Notes under the pieces: generated by a model
The model's database searches: none
What the model was told of the DNA's origin: nothing
Seen by the model: the letters and a program-made list of their open reading frames with translations, nothing else
Part shown: positions 1-7,594 of the stretch, piece by piece
Layout: the number at the start of each line of letters is the position of its first letter
Numbering within the stretch: the stretch's first letter is position 1
DNA from: Symsagittifera roscoffensis
Lineage: Eukaryota > Xenacoelomorpha > Acoela > Convolutidae
Reading direction: 5' to 3'
DNA length: 64,000 nucleotides
Assembly (NCBI RefSeq): GCF_963678635.1
Contig: NC_087062.1
Span: 70,525,345 to 70,589,344 of the forward strand
Translations under genes and position numbers: made by a program

Positions 1-10
1 ACCAAGCAGT

Positions 11-288
11 TTGAGCATGAAATTTAATGTGATCTCCGGTCAGAGGTTCGGCATGGTGCCACAAGGAAGCAAGATACAGTCGATAATCTCAGTGGCCGGA
101 CATCAGGTAATCAGAAATCTGAGTGAACTTTCCGAGTTCACTTTGATGCATTTGGACACATATGCAGATTATCTGAGGCAGGTGGAGCCACGCACTGAGT
201 CCAGAGCTGTGCGAGCACTACTAACAACGGGTGGCCCTCGCATAAAGAAACTTCATGACGCTACCTGGAGGTCTATGGGCCGTATCAA
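11..288 (+). pseudogene. Gag-protease linker segment of element 1 Pol
   Basis: The frame matches, over most of its length, the segment at 36,650-36,950 of element 2. Shared pieces include GHQVIRNLSE versus GHEVTRNLSE and the stretch with YADY, RALRALFT/RAVRALLT and RGG/TGG. This region sits between the Gag zinc knuckles and the protease. A frameshift near 240-270 throws the frame off, so the last residues of the open frame are spurious and the true continuation (YGPYQVMLN) is in the next frame. Element 2 has a stop where this copy reads leucine before MHLDTYADY. No function can be assigned to the linker itself. Confidence 0.6.
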
Positions 289-885
289 GTGATGCTGAAC
301 ATGGATGGAATCAGTATCTACACTAGGACTTATGTAACAACAGATGATGACCAATTGGGGCAGATCTATTTGGGTGAGGAGGAACTCAAAGTCCGCAGGA
401 TAGGCCATGACGCCAAGATGGAACAAGATGCAGTACACATTGGGTATGAAGCAGATGTGACCGCACATCTGCTCGACACCAACGGAACGAAAATCGGAGT
501 CACAGGTCTTCTGGACACAGGAGCGGTAGTGAGTGTGATGCCGATAAAAACTTGGGAAAGAATGGGCTTCACGAGAAAAGATCTAATTCCAACGAATCTC
601 CGACTGGCCGCCGCCAATCGAGGAGCTATTTACGTAGCCGGAAGAACACCAATAACGGTCCTCCACATGGGAGGACGGGATCTATTGATGAGCTTCCTGG
701 TGGTAGAGAATTTGGACGACGCCGACCAATTCATCTTGGGCAGAGATTTTGTCAGGAATTTTGACGTGATGATTGACTTGAACAACGGTCTGATACGGAT
801 TAGAAACCCGGACCGGAAGTATGTTAAGAAACCAATTAATAGGATAATAACAGGCGAAAACAAGGTACCGATTTTTTTTAGATAG
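289..885 (+). CDS. Retropepsin-like aspartic protease domain of Pol
   Basis: This frame contains the aspartic protease signature LLDTGAVVSVMP (catalytic Asp in DTG). About 65 residues later comes ILGRDFVRNFDVMID, the usual second retropepsin motif near the flap and C-terminal part. The protein would cleave the Gag-Pol polyprotein. The first codon here is GTG, so this is a continuation of Pol from upstream rather than a separate start; the segment before the DTG matches element 2 at 36,985-37,100. The frame ends at a stop after VPIFFR, and the RT-connecting segment resumes in another frame at about 1,000. Elements 2 and 3 have lost this whole domain, so this is the only protease in the window. 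Confidence 0.8.
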   Translation: MMLNMDGISIYTRTYVTTDDDQLGQIYLGEEELKVRRIGHDAKMEQDAVHIGYEADVTAHLLDTNGTKIGVTGLLDTGAVVSVMPIKTWERMGFTRKDLIPTNLRLAAANRGAIYVAGRTPITVLHMGGRDLLMSFLVVENLDDADQFILGRDFVRNFDVMIDLNNGLIRIRNPDRKYVKKPINRIITGENKVPIFFR

Positions 886-1003
886 AAAAGTAAAACTACA
901 GCCAGGACAAGCTGTGTTGGCAATTTCTAGAATGAGAAATTTGAATTCGTTGAGCGATAGTAAACAGGTTTGCTAAGTACCGAATCCAAATAGTCAGAGT
1001 TCG

Positions 1004-1669
1004 ATGATTTTAGGCCGGAGCTTCTCGGTAACGCGAAACGGACTGTGTGTCAGTGTGTTATTGAACACACTGGACACCACGGTTTCAATCCAGCGTGGAA
1101 AGAAGCTTGGTTACGCTTTGCCGATGAGGACCGACTATGAGGAGACGCAAAATTTGAAGAAACATAGTGTGAAAGACTGTCCTTATCATGCCAATAAAGA
1201 TAAAATTTTAAAGAGGATTAATGAATTAAAATCTATTCATAAATTGTTTTCAATGAAGTCCGAAACGGACGACGGCTTATCAAGCTGCTCGAATTTTCCT
1301 GAACGCCCCTCGTCATATGAACAAGAATCTGACAAACCGGTTTTGCCAGAGATAGAACATTTAAAAGGGAAAATAGGTGAGGGAAATTTCGAAAAGTTGA
1401 GGGACCTTCCAAATCGGAACGCAGATGTATTTTCAAAACATAAGGCGGATATCGGTTGCTGTAATTTCGTCGAACACGAAATCGAACTTGAAGAGGGCGC
1501 CGTTCCCCATAGGGAAGGCGCAAGACGAATGACGCCACACAATTCGGAAGCGTGCCGAGCGGAAATAGAAATGTTGCTTGAATACGAATGTTGCTTGAAT
1601 GATAGAACCCTCGAAATTGCCATGGGCTTGCGGGGTAGTAATGGCGAAAAAGAAAGGGAGACAGCTTAG
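1004..1669 (+). pseudogene. Protease-RT connector and N-terminal edge of RT
   Basis: The frame ends with the segment typical of gypsy RT N-termini: DVFSKHKADIGCC, then HEIELEEGA, PHREGARRMTP and a helix AEIEMLLEYE before the IEPSKLPWA start of the fingers. After LLEYE the reading frame is wrong. At 1571-1600 the sequence ATGTTGCTTGAA occurs twice with five bases between. Element 2 has a single copy there (LLEYDMIEPSK), so a short local duplication probably broke the frame. The last roughly 25 codons are therefore not real RT sequence. The earlier part is low in recognisable motifs. Confidence 0.6.
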
Positions 1670-3257
1670 GTTTTGTTGCGACTTTCGTTACTTGAACGCG
1701 GTAACGATAAAGGATGCGTACCCGATACCGCGAATAGACGAGAGCCTCTCTAAGCTTGGTGATGCCAAGTTCTTCACCACATTGGACTTGGGTTCTGCCT
1801 TCTGGCAGGTCCCTCTGCGGAAGAAGGATAGAGAGAAAACCGGATTCGCGTGCGAATTGGGATTGTACCAGTGGAAGAGGATGCCCTTCGGCTCGTGCAA
1901 TGCAACGGCCACTTTTCAAAGACTGATGGCTCAGGCATTGACCAGAGTGACCAAGAAGTACGGGAATCTCGTGATGTGTTACGTGGATGACATAGTCATA
2001 GCGACACCGACCCTGGAAGACCACATTGATAGACTCGATGAGGTCTTTGGATGCATGAAAAGAGCAGGCTTGAAGTGCAAACCATCAAAATGTGAAATCC
2101 TTAGGGATTCGATTAAGTACCTGGGAAGGATGGTGGACAGGCATGGTGTGAGGCCGGACCCGGAAGCAGTGGAAGCAGTTTTGACATGGAAGGCTCCCAG
2201 AACGGACACACAGCTCCTGAGCTTCCTAGGGTTTGCCAAATACTACCGGGAATTCATAAAAGGGTATGCGGACAAGGTGTATCCGATGCAGAAGCTGATG
2301 CGCAACAAAGGGAAAAAGTTCGAGTGGAACGATGAGGCACAGGTTGCCTTCGAGAACATAAAGCGGGAACTGTGCGAAGCGCCAGTACTAGGCATGCCTA
2401 CAGAAAAGGGCATGTATGTTCTTGATACAGACGCATCGGTAGTAGCCATCTCAGGAATACTGCATCAAGAGCAAGAATGGAATGGAAGAACGGTTCTCCG
2501 TCCCATTGCATATGGCAGCAAGGTCTTGAGTGACACAGAGATGAAATATGGCGCACCAAAAGCAGAAATGTTTGCAGTAGTCACTTTCGTGGAAAAGTAC
2601 CTTGCATACTTGGGGAGCGCTCCCTTCAAGTTACGCGTGGACAACAGAGCGTTATCCTGGTTGAAGACCTACTCGATGGATCAGAGTTATTTTGGTAGAT
2701 GGATAGTAAGATTGGATGGCTACTATATGATAATCAAACACAGGATGCGTGATAAACACCAGAATGCTGGTAGCCTCAGCAAGAAAACTGAGTTCTATGA
2801 AAGATTGGAGCAGAAGCAAGCAAATCAGGCAGAAATAAAGGAGGGATTCTCGTTTCTAGACAAAGAAACTTATGAAGCGCTTCCCTTAACGAGATGGTTG
2901 GATAAATCTGGACATCCAACTTCAGGGCATCCTGAGTTGCCTGTAGAGAAAGCAGCCGAGATAAAGATCCTATCCAAGGAGGACCCGGTCCCCTTGGATC
3001 TGTTGCTGCGCTCGAATCTGGTCCAGCAAGAACTCTCTCGCATGAACATAAACAGCCTCTCATTATTGGATAAAACTGTGCAGGTAACATCGCAAGTGAT
3101 GCGGATGCTGGGTGGATTGTTAGAAAGAGAAGTGACCAGAGATGACCCCGAGTGGACAGCAGTAGTGGCAGCGCTAACATTCAGGGAGAAGGTGAAGATC
3201 ATGCCGTCCAGACGACAGCACGAAGAGAATGAGAGGGATTGCAGGACAATAGTTTAG
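1599..3257 (+). CDS. Reverse transcriptase and RNase H of Pol
   Basis: Residues 1-260 are a complete Ty3/gypsy RT: TLDLGSAFWQ (catalytic Asp 63), MPFG at 95-98, and YVDD at 128-131 in the palm, followed by SFLGFAKYYREFI of the thumb/connection. RNase H follows with DTDAS (276-280), KAEM (Glu 323) and VDNRALSW (Asp 348). The usual NADALSR motif near the end of gypsy RNase H reads NAGSLSK here and NANSLSK in element 2, so the last catalytic Asp appears replaced in both lineages. The tail after residue 400 is a family-specific linker. It ends in TAG followed by CAACTA, and the frame stays open afterwards into the next entry. Confidence 0.95.
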   Translation: MIEPSKLPWACGVVMAKKKGRQLRFCCDFRYLNAVTIKDAYPIPRIDESLSKLGDAKFFTTLDLGSAFWQVPLRKKDREKTGFACELGLYQWKRMPFGSCNATATFQRLMAQALTRVTKKYGNLVMCYVDDIVIATPTLEDHIDRLDEVFGCMKRAGLKCKPSKCEILRDSIKYLGRMVDRHGVRPDPEAVEAVLTWKAPRTDTQLLSFLGFAKYYREFIKGYADKVYPMQKLMRNKGKKFEWNDEAQVAFENIKRELCEAPVLGMPTEKGMYVLDTDASVVAISGILHQEQEWNGRTVLRPIAYGSKVLSDTEMKYGAPKAEMFAVVTFVEKYLAYLGSAPFKLRVDNRALSWLKTYSMDQSYFGRWIVRLDGYYMIIKHRMRDKHQNAGSLSKKTEFYERLEQKQANQAEIKEGFSFLDKETYEALPLTRWLDKSGHPTSGHPELPVEKAAEIKILSKEDPVPLDLLLRSNLVQQELSRMNINSLSLLDKTVQVTSQVMRMLGGLLEREVTRDDPEWTAVVAALTFREKVKIMPSRRQHEENERDCRTIV

Positions 3258-4331
3258 CAACTAGTATCCTCAATACCCCACGAGATTTTAAACAGTACTT
3301 CTTACGGACGGAAAGAAAAGGGGAGCAGTACGCGAAGGAAAACCGTCATCTTTGTGGACCAGGATAAGGAAGGTGAAAAGGTAGAAAAAAACCTGCTGCA
3401 AGACTATTTGTCCGGGGAGACGAATGATGAGAAGAACCAGCGAGCACAAGATCAACACCCGGGACAAGAAAGTTTGTCCGGGGAGTCTGAGATGGACAAA
3501 AAAATTCCTGATGAGAAACAGGACCTAGAGAACAAGGTTTTGTCCGGGGAGTTCAGATGGATGCGAAGAAGGCACAGACATGATCTGGAGGAGCGTGCAG
3601 ACTCCAGCACAATCTCTTCAACAGATGACAATTCCCGAAACTCAGGAATGGACACCTATTCAGACAGGAACTTGAGCTTGGGATCAGAACTGTCCGAACT
3701 AGCGATCCACACACTACTAGTGGAAACTCGGGCAAGGGATCTGGACAGAGAGGTGTACCAGGATCCTGACAGCGATCGTTACCTTATACCAAGCGAAAGA
3801 GTCTTTGACAACGCAGCGGTTGATTTGGAGACAATAGCGGTATCGAAACGTTCGATAAGTCTGTTGCCGCAGAAAGAGGTAGTCAGGACTGATCTTCAGC
3901 CGTTTAAACAAGAAACACAGCCGTTGGCGAAGATTTGGTTCGTTAAGATGGAAGAAGACACACACCAGCCCAATGAGCTGAATAGTCAGATGAGGGTCAT
4001 GAAGGCGAGATACAGACTCTCGGATCTTCTAAGGGCGCAGAGAAATGATCGCATGACAAGCAACCTGAAAAGGTGGATCGAGAATGGTTCTCCGGATAAA
4101 GGGGACCTCGAGGAAGATAGTTATCGGATCCTGAGACAGTACTTCATGCAGAAGGAAGGGAGGTTATATTTGAACAAGGACGGGATTGTGGCTTGCAAAA
4201 GAAGAGAGGAAGACAGAGTCCTATACAAGTATAAGGCGATAGTGTTACCGCAACTCAGACAGAACTATTATTCAGGTTGCATGATCAGATGGGCCATCAG
4301 GGGATCGATAAAGTATATCAGAGGATCCTGA
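3258..4331 (+). CDS. RNase H-integrase linker with three LSGE repeats
   Basis: This is the same reading frame as the RT/RNase H, separated from it by a single TAG at 3255-3257. The protein is charged and low in hydrophobic residues. It carries LSGE three times at exactly 22-residue (66-nt) spacing, encoded by the 13-mer TTTGTCCGGGGAG at 3407, 3473 and 3539. A later part (SELAIHTLLVE, DLDREVYQDPDSDRY) is clearly conserved in element R at 23,108-23,305. The end approaches the integrase zinc finger, but a frameshift near 4,272 puts the HHCC finger into the next frame, so the last 20 residues are spurious. No known domain was recognised. Confidence 0.6.
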   Translation, partial: QLVSSIPHEILNSTSYGRKEKGSSTRRKTVIFVDQDKEGEKVEKNLLQDYLSGETNDEKNQRAQDQHPGQESLSGESEMDKKIPDEKQDLENKVLSGEFRWMRRRHRHDLEERADSSTISSTDDNSRNSGMDTYSDRNLSLGSELSELAIHTLLVETRARDLDREVYQDPDSDRYLIPSERVFDNAAVDLETIAVSKRSISLLPQKEVVRTDLQPFKQETQPLAKIWFVKMEEDTHQPNELNSQMRVMKARYRLSDLLRAQRNDRMTSNLKRWIENGSPDKGDLEEDSYRILRQYFMQKEGRLYLNKDGIVACKRREEDRVLYKYKAIVLPQLRQNYYSGCMIRWAIRGSIKYIRGS

Positions 4332-5011
4332 AGCGCTTTGAGTGGCCTGGGATGAAAAAGGCATGCGAGAAGTGGGTAACAGGATGTCTGTCATACCAAC
4401 AGGTCAAGAATCCAAGGAAGTTGCGATTTCCTTTACAATCGATCGAGTCGTCTGAATTCAATGAGGTGGTACAGATAGATCACCAGAAGATATGCATGAC
4501 AGACAGTGGTTATAATCAGGTGTTGGTCATGAAAGATCATTTTACGAAGTATGCAGAGGCCGTGCCCTGCATAACTGCCCCGGCGGAAGAGACATGCGAC
4601 CACCTGATCAATACGTGGATAGGGAGACATGGTTGTCCGATGACGTTTCAATCGGATAATGGAACAGCTTTCGTTGGAGAGCTTACGAAAGAGCTTATGA
4701 GACGCTCACAGGTTGCTCAGGCTCACTCCTTGACATACCACCCCCAGACGAATGGCTTAGTGGAAAGACACAATAGGACGTTAGTGTCGATGCTGAGAGT
4801 ATATTGTTCCAGGTACATGACCGATTGGGACAGATACCTTCCACAGGTGATGGGAGCCTATAACAGCACGCAACACTCCACCACTGGAGTTAGTCCACAC
4901 ATGATGCTAACTGGACACGAGAAGTCTTTACCCTTAACCTTTTTCTACCCAGAGAATGAGGGAAAGAAAACGTCTCCACAGGTCTACGTGAGGGATGTGA
5001 TCAGACGCTAA
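4277..5011 (+). CDS. Integrase: HHCC finger and DDE catalytic core
   Basis: The start HDQMGHQG is the first half of the integrase zinc finger, but the distal CxxC reads CLSY, so the second cysteine is lost (element R reads CHVS). The catalytic triad is intact: Asp 68 in QIDHQ, Asp 127 in SDNGTAF and Glu 163 in GLVERHN, with exactly 35 residues between the last two (D,D35E). MGAYNSTQHSTTG and the P-rich end are typical of gypsy integrases. The frame stops at TAA 5009-5011 after DVIRR. Element R has CAA (Gln) at the same codon, so this stop is a point mutation and the frame continues directly into the next entry. Confidence 0.93.
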   Translation: MHDQMGHQGIDKVYQRILKRFEWPGMKKACEKWVTGCLSYQQVKNPRKLRFPLQSIESSEFNEVVQIDHQKICMTDSGYNQVLVMKDHFTKYAEAVPCITAPAEETCDHLINTWIGRHGCPMTFQSDNGTAFVGELTKELMRRSQVAQAHSLTYHPQTNGLVERHNRTLVSMLRVYCSRYMTDWDRYLPQVMGAYNSTQHSTTGVSPHMMLTGHEKSLPLTFFYPENEGKKTSPQVYVRDVIRR

Positions 5012-5518
5012 CAGGAGTTGAACGATTTGTGTAGACGAAATACTCAGCAAGCACAGGCAAGGCAGAGGAAAAAATTTGACAAGAAAGCAGCTGGTGCAAA
5101 AGCTTACTCGGTGGGAGACTACGTATGGTTATTTCAGAACGTTATACCACCGAAAGGGACGAAAAAGCTCCTAAAAAAGTGGAGGGGACCCTTCATGATT
5201 ACAGATGTGCACCAGAATTTGGAACCGGATCTTCCGTTCACAATACAGATTCGTCAGAAGGACGGGACAAGACCCAGAAAGAAATACAATCCTTACGGTG
5301 ACGACTTTGTAGTGGATAGGATAGATCTGAAGAAGATAGTGGAGGAAGTAGTGGGTCTAGAAGAAATAACTGTGTCACAAGACATTGACATAGTCGATGA
5401 TCACGACGATGAGTGGGTCGACGACCAGTCGAAACCCGAGGTAGAATTCGACGACGAGCAACAGCAGTCATATGAACAAGACTTGACGAGCCTGCGTGTC
5501 TTAGAGTGGCTGAACTAA
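5012..5518 (+). CDS. Integrase C-terminal (GPY/F-type) segment and acidic linker
   Basis: The frame is continuous with the integrase core apart from the TAA at 5009. It contains a basic stretch (QARQRKKFDKK), the YSVGDYVWL strand, then KKWRGPFMI, the GPF module found at gypsy integrase C-termini. Compared with element 2 (38,650-38,830), about 250 bp after VHQ are missing: element 2 and R carry FYRLSTGRAA and YENLKPH there, this copy does not. The remainder (NPYGDDFVVDRID, then a very acidic tail) is matched by NSYGDDFLIDKI in element 2. It ends at TAA 5516-5518 after LRVLEWLN; element 2 reads through at the corresponding LRILEWM. Confidence 0.8.
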   Translation, partial: QELNDLCRRNTQQAQARQRKKFDKKAAGAKAYSVGDYVWLFQNVIPPKGTKKLLKKWRGPFMITDVHQNLEPDLPFTIQIRQKDGTRPRKKYNPYGDDFVVDRIDLKKIVEEVVGLEEITVSQDIDIVDDHDDEWVDDQSKPEVEFDDEQQQSYEQDLTSLRVLEWLN

Positions 5519-6325
5519 ATGACCTCGGACCCAGAAGAGACCAGCGTCACGATTCAAGACGTAGATCGTGAAAGCATGAAATACATCAAGACCGAACGGG
5601 ATGATCCTTCCTGGGCTGCCCAGGAAGGACGACTACTCATTCCAGCTTCTAACCTCGACTTGATACCCGGTATGCGATCGACGGGGACGTCGATGGATAC
5701 TTTTGTCCGGGGAGTGGGGGTAGGACTTACCCACACTGAAAACTTGATAATAAAAAAAATAAGAGTAGCAAGAGAAACAGGAGACTTAGAAGCAGAAACA
5801 GGCGAAGAACCTAAGAAACCTGACCTAGGTAGGGTAGTTGAGTCGTATTTTAACTTACCAAATGAATATTCAAGTAACATAATACTAACAGACAGTGATT
5901 TCATACTCACAAATAGAACATGTGCGATAGCAATCACAGCAGACATGAGTTTTAGGACAGCGTTAGCGGCAGATTTTAAGAGAGAATACAAAAGCGTGGA
6001 ATTCCTTTGGAAGCAAAGACCACGGATAGGGGGCGTAGCGGCCTTACCTCCGGCGGCGTCACAGATACCGGGAAAATACCTATGCTTCTTGGTAACGAGG
6101 GCGACGGAGAAGCAGCACATGGACCCAGAGAACCTAGTCTTATCCTTGACGAGGCTGAGGGACTTCCTCGTGGAAATGGACGTGAAGGAGCTCTCGCTTC
6201 CAGTGTACGATCCAAAACGAGGACGACTGCATCCTCGGGAATTGTACGCGCTTGTACACGTGATATTCTCTGATACTAATATACAAGTATATTTACACAA
6301 GAAATATTACTTAAGTATAGGCTGA
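5519..6325 (+). CDS. Macro-like (ADP-ribose-binding) domain at the Pol C-terminus
   Basis: This is in frame with the integrase tail, after one stop. Residues 1-105 are a linker with GTSMDTFVRGVGVG and LTHTENLIIKK, also present in elements 2 and R. Residues about 109-268 form a compact alpha/beta domain whose order of motifs resembles OARD1/TARG1 macro domains: CAIAITADMSF, ALAADFKREY, the loop GGVAALP, GKYLCFLVTRATE, a helix LTRLRDFLVEM, then LSLPVYDPKRG, HPRELYALVHVIF and a terminal strand. In cellular homologues this fold binds or hydrolyses ADP-ribose linkages. The glycine-rich loop before the last helix is replaced by YDPKRG, so activity is uncertain. The assignment is by eye. Confidence 0.7.
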   Translation: MTSDPEETSVTIQDVDRESMKYIKTERDDPSWAAQEGRLLIPASNLDLIPGMRSTGTSMDTFVRGVGVGLTHTENLIIKKIRVARETGDLEAETGEEPKKPDLGRVVESYFNLPNEYSSNIILTDSDFILTNRTCAIAITADMSFRTALAADFKREYKSVEFLWKQRPRIGGVAALPPAASQIPGKYLCFLVTRATEKQHMDPENLVLSLTRLRDFLVEMDVKELSLPVYDPKRGRLHPRELYALVHVIFSDTNIQVYLHKKYYLSIG

Positions 6326-6729
6326 GTGACGTGCGAGAGGGTGTTAGGCTAAAGACTAAGTTGTATGTAATGTGTGATATGTGTGTTATGTTATGTTATG
6401 TTATGTGTTAGGTTATTAAGATCATGGGTAAGAAGGGGTTAGTGACCATGAACAACTGAATGACGATCTTAGGAATAGATCCAAAGTTTGGACTGTCCAA
6501 TCTTAGGTCGAATTCCAAAATTTTAGAGACCGATTGATTTTAATAAATTTTAGGATAAATATCTTTTTATCTGAACTGTTTTTAAGCAAATTTTAACGAT
6601 ATCCGTTAAGGTGAAACTGACAAGTGTGATATTTGTGATTCCTTTTCTAGATCCTGATTGATCATTTAATTACTCACTTGAGTCAAAACCTGGAAATCGA
6701 ATCGAATCAAATCAAATCTGGAGAACAGT
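6326..6729 (+). other. Noncoding spacer between Pol-macro and the second unit
   Basis: No credible coding frame is seen in these 404 bp. The segment holds a short (TTATG)n microsatellite at 6386-6405 and AT-rich sequence, and ends with a splice-acceptor-like site. Elements 2/3 (about 460 bp) and R (about 450 bp) have a spacer of similar size at the same place, so the spacer is an ancestral part of the element. Confidence 0.6.
6641..6650 (+). promoter_or_regulatory. Candidate splice acceptor for the second unit
   Basis: CCTTTTCTAG followed by ATCCTGATTGATC matches the nematode acceptor pattern (T-rich then AG). The homologous positions are ACTTTCAG/ATTGATTTGAT at 40,367-40,374 in element 2 and TCTTCTAG/ATTATGATTAAT on the minus strand near 20,223-20,230 in R. 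The first coding ATG lies 80 bases downstream. This would let the downstream ORFs be made from a cis- or trans-spliced subgenomic mRNA, as env genes are in retroviruses; that role is inferred. Confidence 0.45.
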
Positions 6730-7380
6730 ATGGACAATTTCAACCTGGATGAATTGATGGACCTGGCAGAGGCATATGTAGGACCGATGATAGATGCGAT
6801 CTATCGTCGGCTGATGCATCGAGACTTCGCTCTGGAGGACACAGATGTAATCATGTTGCTGACCGCCCTGATCAACATCTTGGGGCATGACAACCGTGGG
6901 GAACGCCCCACGGAAGTCCTGTTGATGGCAGCATATGGAGAGAGGGGAGTACTAGACCGCCCGAACATGAGAAAGATGAGGTGGAGAAACGGGGCTCTCT
7001 CATGGAGTGACTTGGCGAATGAGCCTGGATTGGGAAGTTCTAGGACTTACCAACCAGGTGAAATGCCTATGCCCTCCAAGCCCAAACCTGGGCTGACGAG
7101 AATGCATCAGGAGATGAACAGCGAGGCTGCCTCGTCTGGTTCACCACTGAGAGCAGCTGTGCCACCAAGGAGGGCGAAAGTAGGACAGAAGGTTCAGACG
7201 AACCAAACCATGCAAGATCTGGATGGGATGAAGGATGAACTGGAAAGGACGAAAAAGGAGCTGGACGAGATGACCAAAAGCATGCTCATTATGGAGAACG
7301 ATCGGGACATGTGGAGAAGGTTGTTCGAAGACTGCAACAAAAAGCAGGGTCAAGAAATTGAGCGCTTGAGGCAGGACTAA
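6730..7380 (+). CDS. Second-unit ORF a: helical protein with C-terminal coiled coil
   Basis: The 216-residue ORF starts at an ATG shortly after the putative splice acceptor. Residues 1-90 are helical and conserved in all three lineages (LDELMDL..., IYRRLMHRDF, LLTALINIL, TEVLLMAAYGERG). The middle is proline/serine rich (GEMPMPSKPKPGL). The last 60 residues, from MQDLDGMKDELERTKKELDEM to EIERLRQD, form a heptad-rich coiled coil suited to oligomerisation. Element 2 keeps only the N-terminal part (40,549-40,818); element R has a broken copy at about 20,140-19,740. I do not recognise the family. The position corresponds to env of retroviruses, but there is no signal peptide or membrane segment. 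Confidence 0.7.
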   Translation: MDNFNLDELMDLAEAYVGPMIDAIYRRLMHRDFALEDTDVIMLLTALINILGHDNRGERPTEVLLMAAYGERGVLDRPNMRKMRWRNGALSWSDLANEPGLGSSRTYQPGEMPMPSKPKPGLTRMHQEMNSEAASSGSPLRAAVPPRRAKVGQKVQTNQTMQDLDGMKDELERTKKELDEMTKSMLIMENDRDMWRRLFEDCNKKQGQEIERLRQD

Positions 7381-7594
7381 AAAGAGCGATCGGAACAGAT
7401 GGCGTTGACAACGGCCGTGGAGAAAGTGATACCTGCAAGGAGTATTCTTGGGTGACCCCGTCGTGGAATAAACGGTGAGGAAGCTGATAGAGACAGCTGG
7501 ACGGCTGGTCGCCAACAAGAATGCGCCAGGTTCCGGGGTGACTGCACCCTATGGAACGATCGACGACACGAGCAGATTACGGCTCTCCTAGTTC

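Noticed and set aside
5554-6300. Long minus-strand open frame opposite the macro domain (also 39,225-39,932 and 57,642-58,349)
   Set aside because: Shadow of the conserved plus-strand frame; the plus strand shows domain motifs and conservation, the minus strand does not.
6381-6405. (TTATG)n run as a regulatory element
   Set aside because: Short simple repeat not conserved in the other lineages.
6730-7380. Envelope glycoprotein in the env position
   Set aside because: No signal peptide, hydrophobic membrane anchor, furin-like site or cysteine pattern; the protein is helical and soluble-looking.
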